A stretch of DNA of 64,000 bases, from NCBI RefSeq assembly GCF_015352985.1, contig NZ_JACYXF010000024.1:24616-88615 (forward strand), read 5' to 3'. Below are positions 56,007 through 64,000 of this stretch, piece after piece. The notes beneath the pieces were generated by a model. That model was not told where the DNA came from. It made no database searches and was given only the letters and a program-made list of their open reading frames with translations. The position numbers and the translations under genes were made by a program. This stretch comes from Noviherbaspirillum malthae (GTDB lineage: Bacteria > Pseudomonadota > Gammaproteobacteria > Burkholderiales > Burkholderiaceae_D). Every line of letters begins with the position of its first letter. The first letter of the stretch is position 1.

Positions 56007-56028
56007 AATATGCATGAATTTGCATATT
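56007..56028 (+). promoter_or_regulatory. palindromic operator upstream of formate dehydrogenase
   Basis: AATATGCA (56007-56014), 6 bp spacer, TGCATATT (56021-56028), a perfect inverted repeat ending 30 bp before the fdhB start. The 8-N6-8 layout resembles ModE-type operators, and it matches the site over the divergent regulator's start. Confidence 0.65.
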
Positions 56029-56058
56029 TGCAGCCCCAACCTTGATCAGGCCAACACC

Positions 56059-57789
56059 ATGGACCAGCGAGTCATTCCCATTCAGCCATTGGCACCCAGC
56101 CGGCAGCGCCGCCGCCAGGCGCCCAAGGGACGCCGGGTCGATCCGGCCGCATTGCTCGACGTGCAGCAGCTGCTCGGCGACCGGCCGCGCCGGCGCGATC
56201 TGCTGATCGAGCACCTGCATCTGCTGCAGGACCGCTACCGCCAGCTGTCCACCGCCCATCTCGCCGCGCTGGCGCAGGAAATGCGGATGAGCCAGACCGA
56301 GGTCTATGAGGTGGCGACCTTCTATCACCATTTCGACGTGGTGCGGCATGACGCCGAGAGTGCTGCGCCGCAGGCGCCGGCATTGACGGTGCGCGTCTGC
56401 GAAAGCCTGTCCTGCGAGATGGCGGGCGCCGGCGATCTGCTGGAACGCCTGCCTGCGCTGCTGGACGCCGACGTGCGGGTGGTGGCCGCGCCCTGCGTCG
56501 GCCGCTGCGAACAGGCGCCGGTGGTGGTGGTCGGGCAGCGGCCGGTAGCCAATGCTGGTGTTGATGAGGTCATCGCGGCTGCGAAGGCCGGGCAGACGCA
56601 GGACGCGCCCGGCGCCCATGTCGATTACGACGCCTACCTTGCCCAAGGCGGCTACGGCGTGCTCAAGGACTGCGTCTCCGGTGCGCGCAGCATCGATGCC
56701 GTCATTGAAGCCATGGAAAGCTCCGGCCTGCGCGGTCTTGGCGGCGCGGGCTTCCCGGCAGGACGCAAATGGCGCATCGTGCGGAATGAAGCCGGTCCGC
56801 GCCTGATGGCGGTCAACATCGACGAGGGCGAGCCCGGCACCTTCAAGGACCGCACCTATCTCGAACGCGACCCGCACCGCTTCCTCGAAGGCATGCTGAT
56901 CGCCGCCTGGGCGGTGGGCATTGCCGACATCTATATCTACCTGCGCGACGAGTATCACGGCTGCCGGGCGCTGCTCGAGACCGAGTTGGCGAGGCTGAAG
57001 GCAAATCCGCCGATGGACAACATGCCCCCGATTCATCTGCGGCGCGGCGCCGGCGCATATATCTGCGGCGAAGAGTCGGCGATGATCGAATCGATCGAAG
57101 GCAAGCGCGGCATGCCGCGGCTGCGCCCGCCTTATGTGGCGCAGGTGGGCCTGTTCGGCCGCCCGACGCTGGAGCACAACTTCGAAACCCTGTACTGGGT
57201 GCCGGAAATCCTGCAGAAGGGCGGCGACTGGTTCGCCTCGCACGGGCGCCATGGCCGCAAGGGACTGCGCTCGTTCTCGGTATCGGGCCGCGTCAGCAAG
57301 CCGGGCGTGCATCTCGCGCCGGCCGGCATCACCATCCAGGAACTGATCGATGAATACTGCGGCGGCATGCTGCCCGGCCACCAGTTCTATGCCTACCTGC
57401 CCGGCGGCGCCTCCGGCGGCATCCTGCCGGCGTCGATGAACGACATCCCGCTCGATTTCGACACGCTGCAGCCTTACGGCTGCTTCATCGGCTCGGCCGC
57501 GGTGATCGTGCTGTCCGACCACGACACTGCCAGCGCGGCGGCGCGCAACATGATGAAGTTCTTCAAGGATGAATCCTGCGGCCAGTGCACGCCCTGCCGC
57601 GTCGGCACCGCCAAGGCGCTTGACCTGATCGAGGCGCCAGAATGGGACATCGACCTGCTGGCCGACCTCTCGTCGGTCATGCGCGATGCCTCGATCTGCG
57701 GCCTGGGGCAGGCTGCCCCCAATCCCGTCGACTGCGTGATCAAGTATTTCCCGCATGAGCTCTCCAGCCAAGGAGCCGCCACACCATGA
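56059..57789 (+). CDS. fdhB: NAD-dependent formate dehydrogenase beta subunit (NuoE-NuoF fusion)
   Basis: 576 residues from the ATG at 56059. The N-terminal part is NuoE-like with 2Fe-2S cysteines in CESLSCEMAG and APCVGRCEQAP. The rest is NuoF-like: GLGGAGFPAGRKWR and DEGEPGTFKDR for FMN/NAD, CGEESAMIESIEGKRGMPR, and the 4Fe-4S cysteines in CGQCTPCRVGTAK. It takes electrons from the alpha subunit to NAD. The fused form matches Fdh1-type beta subunits (about 570 residues in Methylobacterium), unlike the separate FdsG and FdsB of Cupriavidus. It overlaps the alpha gene by ATGA. Confidence 0.92.
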   Translation: MDQRVIPIQPLAPSRQRRRQAPKGRRVDPAALLDVQQLLGDRPRRRDLLIEHLHLLQDRYRQLSTAHLAALAQEMRMSQTEVYEVATFYHHFDVVRHDAESAAPQAPALTVRVCESLSCEMAGAGDLLERLPALLDADVRVVAAPCVGRCEQAPVVVVGQRPVANAGVDEVIAAAKAGQTQDAPGAHVDYDAYLAQGGYGVLKDCVSGARSIDAVIEAMESSGLRGLGGAGFPAGRKWRIVRNEAGPRLMAVNIDEGEPGTFKDRTYLERDPHRFLEGMLIAAWAVGIADIYIYLRDEYHGCRALLETELARLKANPPMDNMPPIHLRRGAGAYICGEESAMIESIEGKRGMPRLRPPYVAQVGLFGRPTLEHNFETLYWVPEILQKGGDWFASHGRHGRKGLRSFSVSGRVSKPGVHLAPAGITIQELIDEYCGGMLPGHQFYAYLPGGASGGILPASMNDIPLDFDTLQPYGCFIGSAAVIVLSDHDTASAAARNMMKFFKDESCGQCTPCRVGTAKALDLIEAPEWDIDLLADLSSVMRDASICGLGQAAPNPVDCVIKYFPHELSSQGAATP

Positions 57790-60614
57790 ACGCCATTCTT
57801 CGCCATGAACAATTGCTGCAGGATGCGGCCGCCGTCACTTTCGAGCTGAACGGCCGCACGGTGTCCGGCAGCCAGAACGAAACCATTCTGCAGATCGCGA
57901 AGCGGGAAGGCATGGACATTCCGCATCTGTGCTACATGGATGGGCTCGACACCGCCGGCAACTGCCGCGCCTGCGTGGTGGAAATCGGCGGCGAGCGCGT
58001 GCTGTCGCCGTCCTGCTGCCGGCACCCGAGCAACGGCATGAAGGTTACGACCGACAGCGCTCGCGCGGTGAAGGCGCAGAAGCTGGTGATCGAACTGCTG
58101 CAGTCCGACATGCCGGAAGCCGACTACACCCGTCACAATGAAGTCGACCAGTGGGCGGAAAAGCTCGCCCTCGGCAAGCCGCGCTTCGCGCCGACACTGC
58201 ATGAACGCGTAGCGGCCGACTTCAGCCATCCGGCAATCGCGGTCAATCTCGATGCCTGCATCCAGTGCACGCGCTGCCTGCGCGCCTGCCGCGACGAACA
58301 GGTCAATGACGTGATCGGCCTGGCCTACCGGGGCAGCGGCGAAAAGATCGTGTTCGACATGGACGATGCCATGGGAGCCTCGACCTGCGTGGCCTGCGGC
58401 GAATGCGTGCAGGCCTGCCCGACCGGCGCGCTGATGCCGGCGCGCGACGCTGCGCTGACCGTGCCGGACAAGAAGGTCGATTCGGTCTGCCCGTATTGCG
58501 GCGTCGGCTGCCAGCTGACCTACAACGTCAAGGACAACAAGATCCTTTACGTCGAAGGCCGCGACGGCCCGGCCAACCACAAGCGCCTGTGCGTGAAGGG
58601 ACGCTACGGCTTCGACTATGCGCATCATCCGCAGCGCCTGACCAGGCCGCTGATCCGCCGCGCCGATGCGCCCAAGCGCGCCGATGTGGCGATGGACCCT
58701 GAACGGGTGATGGAGCTGTTCCGCGAAGCCACATGGGAAGAAGCGCTGGACCTGGTCGGCAGCGGGCTGGCAGGCATACGCGATACGGTGGGCAAGAAGG
58801 CATTGGCCGGCTTCGGCTCGGCCAAGGGCAGCAATGAAGAGGCTTACCTGTTCCAGAAGCTGGTGCGCACCGGCTTCGGCAGCAACAATGTCGACCACTG
58901 CACGCGGCTGTGCCATGCGTCGTCGGTGGCCGCACTGCTAGAAGGCATAGGCTCCGGCGCGGTGTCGAACCCGGTCATGGATGTCATCAAGGCCGACGTG
59001 GTGATCATCATCGGCGCCAATCCGACGGTCAATCATCCGGTGGCCGCCACCTGGATCAAGAACGCCGTGAAGAACGGCACCAAGCTGATCGTCGCCGATC
59101 CGCGCCGCTCCGATCTCGCGCGCATGGCGCATCGCTACCTGCAGTTCAAACCCGATACCGATGTCGCGCTGCTCAATGCGATGATGCATGTGATTGTGCA
59201 TGAAGGCCTGGTGGATGAAGGCTTCATTGCTTCGCGCACCATCGGCTACGATGAACTGAAGCAGAACGTCGAGGGCTACAGCCCGGAAAGCATGGCGCCG
59301 ATCTGCGGCATCGATGCCGATACCATCCGCGAAGTGGCGCGCCTGTATGCGACCTCGAAGGGCTCGATGATCCTGTGGGGCATGGGCGTGTCGCAGCATG
59401 TGCACGGCACCGACAACGTGCGCTGCCTGATCGCGATGGCGCTGATGACCGGCCAGATCGGCCGACCAGGCACAGGGCTGCATCCGCTGCGCGGCCAGAA
59501 CAATGTGCAGGGTGCGTCCGACGCCGGCCTGATTCCGATGATGTATCCGGATTACCAGCGCGTCGACAATGCCGCCGCGCGCCAGAAGTTCGAAGCCCTG
59601 TGGGGCATGCCGCTCGATCCGCAGCCCGGTCTTACCGTGGTAGAAGTGATGAATGCCATCACCGAAGGCAAGGTGCGCGGCATGTATATCATGGGCGAGA
59701 ACCCGGCCATGTCCGACCCGGATGCGGACCATGCGCGCGAAGCGATGGCCGCGCTCGACTTTCTCGTGGTGCAGGATATCTTCCTCACCGAGACCGCCTA
59801 CCTCGCCGACGTGGTGCTGCCAGCGTCGGCCTTCCCCGAAAAGACCGGCACCTTCACCAACACCGACCGCCTGGTGCAGCTCGGGCGGCAGGCGATCGAT
59901 CCGCCCGGCGATGCGCGCCAGGATCTGTGGATCATCCAGCAGATCGCAAAACGCATCGGTCTCGCATGGGAGTATGCCGACGTGTCCGAGGTGTTCGACG
60001 AAATGCGGCACAGCATGCCCAACATCGCCGGCATCACCTGGGAAAGGTTGCAGCGCGAGCATGCGGTCACCTATCCCTGCATGCAGGAAGGCGATGCAGG
60101 GCAGGCGGTGGTCTTCACCGAACAGTTCCCCACTGCCAGCGGCAAGGCGCGCTTCGTACCTGCCGACATCATTCCCGCTGCGGAAAAACCGGACGCCGAC
60201 TATCCGAACGTGCTGATCACGGGCCGCCAGCTCGAACACTGGCATACCGGCAGCATGACGAGGCGCGCCACCGTGCTCGATGCGATCGAACCCGATCCGG
60301 TGGCGCTGATTCATCCGCTCGATCTGGCGCAGATCGGCGTGAAGGCGGGTGAGCTCGTCACGCTGCAGTCGCGCCGCGGCGAAGTCTCGCTCTATGCGCG
60401 TGCCGATGAAGGCACGCCGCCGGGTGCGGTGTTCGTGCCGTTCTGCTATTACGAAGCGGCGATCAACAAGCTGACCAACCCGGCGCTCGATCCCTTCGGC
60501 AAGATCCCGGAATTCAAATATTGCGCGATACGGCTGCTGCCCGGCGGCGAGACGCCGGAGCAGGGCAGTTATGGCGGCGGGCAGATCATGCGCGAGCGGG
60601 AGCCTGCGGTTTGA
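57786..60614 (+). CDS. fdhA: formate dehydrogenase alpha subunit (Mo/W-bis-MGD)
   Basis: 942 residues. The N-terminal domain binds a 2Fe-2S cluster (CYMDGLDTAGNCRACVVE), followed by two 4Fe-4S motifs (CIQCTRCLRAC near 157 and CVACGECVQAC near 200). The molybdopterin enzyme core begins VCPYCGVGCQLTYNVKDN near 233 with its own cluster. The metal ligand is probably the cysteine in DHCTRLCHASSVAALL near 371, a Cys rather than selenocysteine form. It oxidises formate to CO2. The Fdh1 layout with a ModE-like regulator next door makes tungsten or molybdenum control likely. Maturation genes such as fdhD are not in the window. Confidence 0.93.
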   Translation: MNAILRHEQLLQDAAAVTFELNGRTVSGSQNETILQIAKREGMDIPHLCYMDGLDTAGNCRACVVEIGGERVLSPSCCRHPSNGMKVTTDSARAVKAQKLVIELLQSDMPEADYTRHNEVDQWAEKLALGKPRFAPTLHERVAADFSHPAIAVNLDACIQCTRCLRACRDEQVNDVIGLAYRGSGEKIVFDMDDAMGASTCVACGECVQACPTGALMPARDAALTVPDKKVDSVCPYCGVGCQLTYNVKDNKILYVEGRDGPANHKRLCVKGRYGFDYAHHPQRLTRPLIRRADAPKRADVAMDPERVMELFREATWEEALDLVGSGLAGIRDTVGKKALAGFGSAKGSNEEAYLFQKLVRTGFGSNNVDHCTRLCHASSVAALLEGIGSGAVSNPVMDVIKADVVIIIGANPTVNHPVAATWIKNAVKNGTKLIVADPRRSDLARMAHRYLQFKPDTDVALLNAMMHVIVHEGLVDEGFIASRTIGYDELKQNVEGYSPESMAPICGIDADTIREVARLYATSKGSMILWGMGVSQHVHGTDNVRCLIAMALMTGQIGRPGTGLHPLRGQNNVQGASDAGLIPMMYPDYQRVDNAAARQKFEALWGMPLDPQPGLTVVEVMNAITEGKVRGMYIMGENPAMSDPDADHAREAMAALDFLVVQDIFLTETAYLADVVLPASAFPEKTGTFTNTDRLVQLGRQAIDPPGDARQDLWIIQQIAKRIGLAWEYADVSEVFDEMRHSMPNIAGITWERLQREHAVTYPCMQEGDAGQAVVFTEQFPTASGKARFVPADIIPAAEKPDADYPNVLITGRQLEHWHTGSMTRRATVLDAIEPDPVALIHPLDLAQIGVKAGELVTLQSRRGEVSLYARADEGTPPGAVFVPFCYYEAAINKLTNPALDPFGKIPEFKYCAIRLLPGGETPEQGSYGGGQIMREREPAV

Positions 60615-60722
60615 ACAGGGCCGGTTCAGGAACTTGGTGCGCGCCCGCGGGACAAAGCTAACCCGTGACCGCAACCTGCGTTGCAGTCGTGAATGATGAG
60701 CTACGTTCATAAGGAAAGCATC

Positions 60723-61049
60723 ATGCAGACACAACTTGCCAAGCAACAGCTGCCGCAGATAGACCAGCATGTCCGCAACGCCGCCCAGCTTTGCCAGACC
60801 AGCGACAATGTTCCCGATGCGCTTCGGGAATGCATCGGCGAACTGGAGCGGGAGACCGGCGAAGCCGCGGCCATGGTGGCCGGCGAGCAGGATGATCAGC
60901 GCATCCTCGACTGCGTCGATCACCTGGAAGAACTCGGCGACCGCGCAATGCAGGCGTGCAGGCAGGCCGGCAATCTCGATACGCAGGTGCAGAAGGCCGT
61001 GCAGACGGCGCATGGCGCGATTTCCGAACTCAAGCACCGGCTGCACTAA
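60723..61049 (+). CDS. small helical hypothetical protein, 108 aa
   Basis: 108 residues from the ATG at 60723, with AAGGAAA upstream; an in-frame ATG at 60693 is less well placed. The chain is almost fully helical (LPQIDQHVRNAAQLCQTSDNVPDALRECIGELERETGEAAAM, then RILDCVDHLEELGDRAMQACRQAG), likely a four-helix bundle. Three cysteines could bind metal. The gene follows formate dehydrogenase but has its own spacing; a link is uncertain. A hairpin terminator follows. Confidence 0.65.
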   Translation: MQTQLAKQQLPQIDQHVRNAAQLCQTSDNVPDALRECIGELERETGEAAAMVAGEQDDQRILDCVDHLEELGDRAMQACRQAGNLDTQVQKAVQTAHGAISELKHRLH

Positions 61050-61063
61050 ACACGGCAGCCTAC

Positions 61064-61090
61064 AGAACGCTGGCTCTTCGCCGGCGTTCT
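61064..61090 (+). terminator. hairpin terminator after the helical hypothetical gene
   Basis: AGAACGCTGGC (61064-61074), loop TCTTC, GCCGGCGTTCT (61080-61090), an 11 bp stem with one G-T pair, then TGAT. Terminator-like although the T-run is short. Confidence 0.6.
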
Positions 61091-61149
61091 TGATATGGCA
61101 CAAGCCTGAATGCCGATCTCGACTCGGATGAGCTCGGTCCAGAAACGAT

Positions 61150-61269
61150 CGCTTGCCTGCCCTTATAGATCCGGCCCGAAAATATGCTGAGCCGGATCCT
61201 CTTACCCCGGCCCTCTCCCAGAGGGAGAGGGTGAGATCAGCAGCCCGAAAAATGAACAGTTTTTCGGGC
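61150..61269. repeat. two palindromes including a REP-like hairpin
   Basis: GCCCTCTCCC-AGA-GGGAGAGGGTGAG near 61210-61235 belongs to the REP family. Immediately after, GCCCGAAAAA (61243-61252) and TTTTTCGGGC (61260-61269) form a perfect 10 bp hairpin with a T-run, suited to termination. A wider GATCCGGC/GCCGGATC pair surrounds the left edge near 61169 and 61191. The rest of 61091-61552 shows no gene. Confidence 0.65.
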
Positions 61270-61552
61270 CGAATCAATAGGCAGCCGAGTTTTTCGTCGA
61301 TCTTCCCATCGGCGGTTCGCCCATTCCCGGGCCGAGCTCTCACTTGTCACGACCTTGAAATTTTTTCCTCTTCACGTGGAAAATCGGGTCGCCCATGTAA
61401 TTTGAACCTGTTGGTTTAACCTTGCCATGCACAGCCTGCGGTTTGTTCCGATCACGCAGCTACAGTGCTGAAACAGCTGAATCAGGTATGATTTCCTTGC
61501 AGAACAAAACCCGGTTTTGCCTAGCGAAACGTTCAACGATAACAAGGACAAC

Positions 61553-62767
61553 ATGAGACAAGCTGCTTCTTTCGCATGGCTTGGTGCCCTGACCGCAGCG
61601 GCCGTTCTTGCCGCATGCGGCAGTACGCCAAACGCACCCGCCGCCTCCACCAACTCCACTGCCGTCGCCGTTAGTACAGGCGCTGACCGCAATCAGTATG
61701 CGAATGCCGATAGCTGGCTCTGCCTGCCAGGGCGCACCGACGCCTGCAGCGTGAATCTCGATGCCGCACTGTTCGAGCGCGGCGGAACGCCGGCAGGCCG
61801 CGAGACCTATCGTGCAGCCGCGTCGGCGCCGATCGACTGCTTCTACGTGTATCCGACCATCTCCAATGACCCGACGCCCAACAGCGACATGATCGCGGGC
61901 CCGGAGGAAAAACGTACGGTGGAACACCAGCTCGCACGCTTCGGTTCGGAGTGCCGGCTGTTCGCGCCGATCTACAGGCAGGTCACCATCAAGGGCCTGC
62001 TCAGCAGGCTGACCGGCCAGCCGATGGCGATCGATCCCCAGCTCGCCTACCGCGACGTGCTGGATGCATGGAATTACTATCTTCAGCATGACAACCAGGG
62101 ACGCGGCGTGGTGCTGATCGGCCATTCGCAAGGGGCGCGCATGCTGAGCGATCTGCTGCGCCAGCAGATCGAAGGCAGGCCGGTGCAGAAGCAGCTGGTG
62201 TCTGCGCTGCTGATCGGGACTAATGTGTCCGTCCCGCCGGGCAAGGATGTCGGCGGCACCTTCAAGCAGGTGCCTCTGTGCCGTTCTCCCGGCCAAGCCG
62301 GATGCGTGGTGTCGTATGTGTCGTTCCGCGACCGACTTCCACCGCCGGCCAACAGTCTGTTCGGCCGCGTCACCGACGGCAACCAGGTCGCCTGCACCAA
62401 TCCCGCGGCGCTGGCTGGCGGACGCGGGGTGCTGCATTCCTATCTGCCGGTCAGGACCAATCTGACCGGACAGCCTCACGACAAGACCGGCTTTGCCGCG
62501 CTCGCACGGAAGGCGGATGCACCATTCGCGAGTCCGCAGGCGATTGCAAGCGCCGAATGCGTGCAGCGCGATAATGCCTCCTACCTGAGCGTGAGCATTG
62601 ATCCGGCTTACACCGCGGCCGGCATCGACGTCGCAGGCGACCTGTACTACGGCGACCGCCTGCTGCAGGAATGGGGGCTGCACCTCGTCGATGTCGAGCT
62701 GGCCCAGGGCAATCTGATCGGCATCGTGCGGCAGCAGGCGCAAGCCTGGGCCGCGCGCGGCCGTTAG
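61553..62767 (+). CDS. DUF3089 lipoprotein, alpha/beta-hydrolase-like
   Basis: 404 residues from the ATG at 61553, after AAGGA. Lipoprotein signal (SFAWLGALTAAAVLAACGS, lipobox LAAC). The DUF3089 core follows: DCFYVYPTISNDPTPNSDM, and a serine-hydrolase elbow VVLIGHSQGARMLSDLL. It is probably a membrane-anchored esterase or lipase-like protein of the periplasm or cell surface. Substrate unknown. An upstream TTG at 61517 would place extra residues before the signal and is rejected. Confidence 0.88.
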   Translation: MRQAASFAWLGALTAAAVLAACGSTPNAPAASTNSTAVAVSTGADRNQYANADSWLCLPGRTDACSVNLDAALFERGGTPAGRETYRAAASAPIDCFYVYPTISNDPTPNSDMIAGPEEKRTVEHQLARFGSECRLFAPIYRQVTIKGLLSRLTGQPMAIDPQLAYRDVLDAWNYYLQHDNQGRGVVLIGHSQGARMLSDLLRQQIEGRPVQKQLVSALLIGTNVSVPPGKDVGGTFKQVPLCRSPGQAGCVVSYVSFRDRLPPPANSLFGRVTDGNQVACTNPAALAGGRGVLHSYLPVRTNLTGQPHDKTGFAALARKADAPFASPQAIASAECVQRDNASYLSVSIDPAYTAAGIDVAGDLYYGDRLLQEWGLHLVDVELAQGNLIGIVRQQAQAWAARGR

Positions 62768-62850
62768 AGCCCGTTAACCGGGGCTGGCCGGCTGCGATGC
62801 CGGATCGCGGGTCTGGGCGGTCCGGCATCCTGATCAATTCAATGGGTTGC

Positions 62851-63279
62851 CTACATCGCTAGTCCTGTCAGCAATCCAAGTTTAGGCTTCTGGACGCGAG
62901 GCAAGGCATCCAGCTGCGCTCGCGCGCCTTCCGGTACGCGGTTGGGAATACAAACGTGTTCATGAAGATTGAAGTTTTTCGCGACACAGCAGTACTCCGG
63001 GGAAAAGATGGCATAACGCCCGCCGCGCCAGAAAAACATCGGTTTGCCATCGTGGTCGCAGAACCAGTTCAGGTCGCTGGTTTCATCGGTGCATGTCGGG
63101 AGTCTGCGCAGCAGCCGCAGCGCATCCTTGGAAACACCGAGGTGAAGGGTCGTATCGTGTATGACATGGCCCGGAAAACGCGGGTTGTCCTGCGACGTCA
63201 TCACTTCGCCGCGAATCGAGCGATTCGCCAGCAATGTAATGACGATCCTGCCACGGTAAGCAGTAATTTCTGCATGCAT
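62851..63279 (-). CDS. hypothetical protein, 142 aa
   Basis: 142 residues from the ATG at 63279, five bases after GGAG; the frame extends upstream to 63321 without a better start. Basic and soluble. Segments such as GHVIHDTTLHLGVSKDALRLLRRLPTC and WFCDHDGKPMFFWRGGRYAIFSPEYCC contain four cysteines and several aromatic residues. No domain was recognised. Confidence 0.6.
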   Translation of the reverse strand: MHAEITAYRGRIVITLLANRSIRGEVMTSQDNPRFPGHVIHDTTLHLGVSKDALRLLRRLPTCTDETSDLNWFCDHDGKPMFFWRGGRYAIFSPEYCCVAKNFNLHEHVCIPNRVPEGARAQLDALPRVQKPKLGLLTGLAM

Positions 63280-63381
63280 ACATTCTCCTTGCATTGGCTT
63301 ACACGCTAGTAAGATATGCAAGAAGAATGCCCGGTTATGGCAAGGTATGGCTTGTGCCGATCCGAGCTGCAGCGCCGGCTC

Positions 63382-63777
63382 TCAGGCGTTCATCATCAAG
63401 CGCCAACGTCGAACCGCCTCCTCATGCAGCGGAAATTTCAACGGGCTGTCATGCGGCACCGACAGCACCTGTACCACTTCATCGTTCGGCAGCACATCTG
63501 CCGGCAGTATCACCACCTCGGAGTAATGCGAGAACAGAAGAAGCCTGTTGTCGGGCGTGACGGCGCTGAAGAAGAGCTGCCACTTCCCGGCGTCGAGTTC
63601 GATGCCGGTTTCCTCGGTCACTTCTCGGGTGATGGCCGTGGCGGTGTCTTCGAGTTCATCCACATAGCCACCAGGAAGCGCAAGGCCGCCGTCGCGGCGT
63701 TCGACGAGGATGAGATGACCCGGTGTGTGGGAGGGAATGATGCCGACGGAAACCGGGGTGGGGTTTTTGTAGGTCAT
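63382..63777 (-). CDS. Nudix hydrolase
   Basis: 131 residues. The Nudix box GGYVDELEDTATAITREV followed by TEETGI matches Gx5Ex7REUxEExGU with all catalytic glutamates. Flanking sequence has the normal beta-strand pattern (HLILVERRDGGLALPG). It should hydrolyse a nucleoside diphosphate linked to another group; the substrate is unknown. It stands alone, convergent with nothing, with the insertion sequence beginning just beyond its start. Confidence 0.92.
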   Translation of the reverse strand: MTYKNPTPVSVGIIPSHTPGHLILVERRDGGLALPGGYVDELEDTATAITREVTEETGIELDAGKWQLFFSAVTPDNRLLLFSHYSEVVILPADVLPNDEVVQVLSVPHDSPLKFPLHEEAVRRWRLMMNA

Positions 63778-63877
63778 GAGCCAAGCGGATAGCTGAGTCG
63801 ATGGATGAGGTAATTTTAATTTGTGATGGGTGCGATCTCTTTCTCTTGAAGCTCGACCGGAGATGTAGATGTACTAG

Positions 63878-64000
63878 AACTCATTTCATAAATAGGTAGT
63901 CAACGCTCTTTTCGACATGACGGGGTTTTCATCATGACGCGAAGAGAAGAACTTACCGATGAACAATGGGCAATTCTTGAGCCGCTTATTCCGGCCCCCG
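63878..64000 (+). mobile_element. start of IS5-type insertion sequence (cut by window end)
   Basis: An ATG at 63934 opens a frame reading MTRREELTDEQWAILEPLIP, the N-terminus of IS5-family transposases. The left end is probably near 63878, after CTAG, with AACTCATTTCATAAAT as the start of the terminal repeat. The remainder lies outside, so length and target duplication cannot be checked. Confidence 0.7.

Overview
The window is high-GC DNA typical of a betaproteobacterium of the Burkholderiales, most likely Oxalobacteraceae (Herbaspirillum or Noviherbaspirillum-like). Two Bug/TctC solute receptors, an aerobic CoA-dependent aromatic pathway, NnrS/NsrR, a NAD-linked molybdenum or tungsten formate dehydrogenase and a set of CheB-CheR-PAS hybrids all fit that group. 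The genus is an inference from gene content; no rRNA or tRNA gene was seen.

Layout. (1) 2-3202: the end of an HMG-CoA-lyase-type gene, a CaiB-type CoA transferase, a gamma carbonic anhydrase and a Bug receptor, probably one catabolic transcript. (2) 3240-6372: two membrane transporters on the minus strand around a small CsbD protein. (3) 6591-22150: a signalling island with three large CheB-CheR-PAS hybrids, a stand-alone CheB, two Crp/Fnr regulators and small unknown proteins; a truncated PAS fragment lies on the opposite strand at 10489-10635. (4) 22192-28520: an accessory stretch with a 1166-residue effector-like protein, an AT-richer locus broken into three reading-frame pieces, and a perfect 4 x 20 bp tandem repeat. 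(5) 28616-39987: a self-sufficient P450-reductase fusion, a carboxylesterase lipoprotein, SUI1/YciH, hypothetical and stress proteins, and an IclR regulator divergent from a second Bug receptor. (6) 39988-42543: a MITE-like element, then nnrS and nsrR, each with an NsrR-type operator. (7) 42725-52552: a 2-aminobenzoyl-CoA (anthranilate) degradation operon of ligase, monooxygenase/reductase, SDR, MarR, enoyl-CoA hydratase, acyl-CoA dehydrogenase, thioesterase and RidA, with a convergent alcohol dehydrogenase. (8) 52806-54635: a decayed duplicated EF-hand-like gene and a 5'-3' exonuclease-like gene. (9) 54632-60614: a ModE/periplasmic-binding-type regulator divergent from fdhBA. (10) 60723-64000: small proteins, a DUF3089 lipoprotein, a Nudix hydrolase and the start of an IS5-type insertion sequence.

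How it works together. Several regulatory circuits can be read from the DNA. Near-identical 22 bp palindromes lie before fdhB and over the start codon of its divergent regulator. A 29 bp element with 23 identities lies before both the P450 and the IclR-linked Bug receptor. 11-1-11 NsrR operators precede nnrS and nsrR, and an FNR-like box lies upstream of nnrS. REP-like palindromes recur between operons at four places. The most unusual parts are the CheB-CheR cluster, the effector-like accessory block and the two decayed repeat-protein genes.
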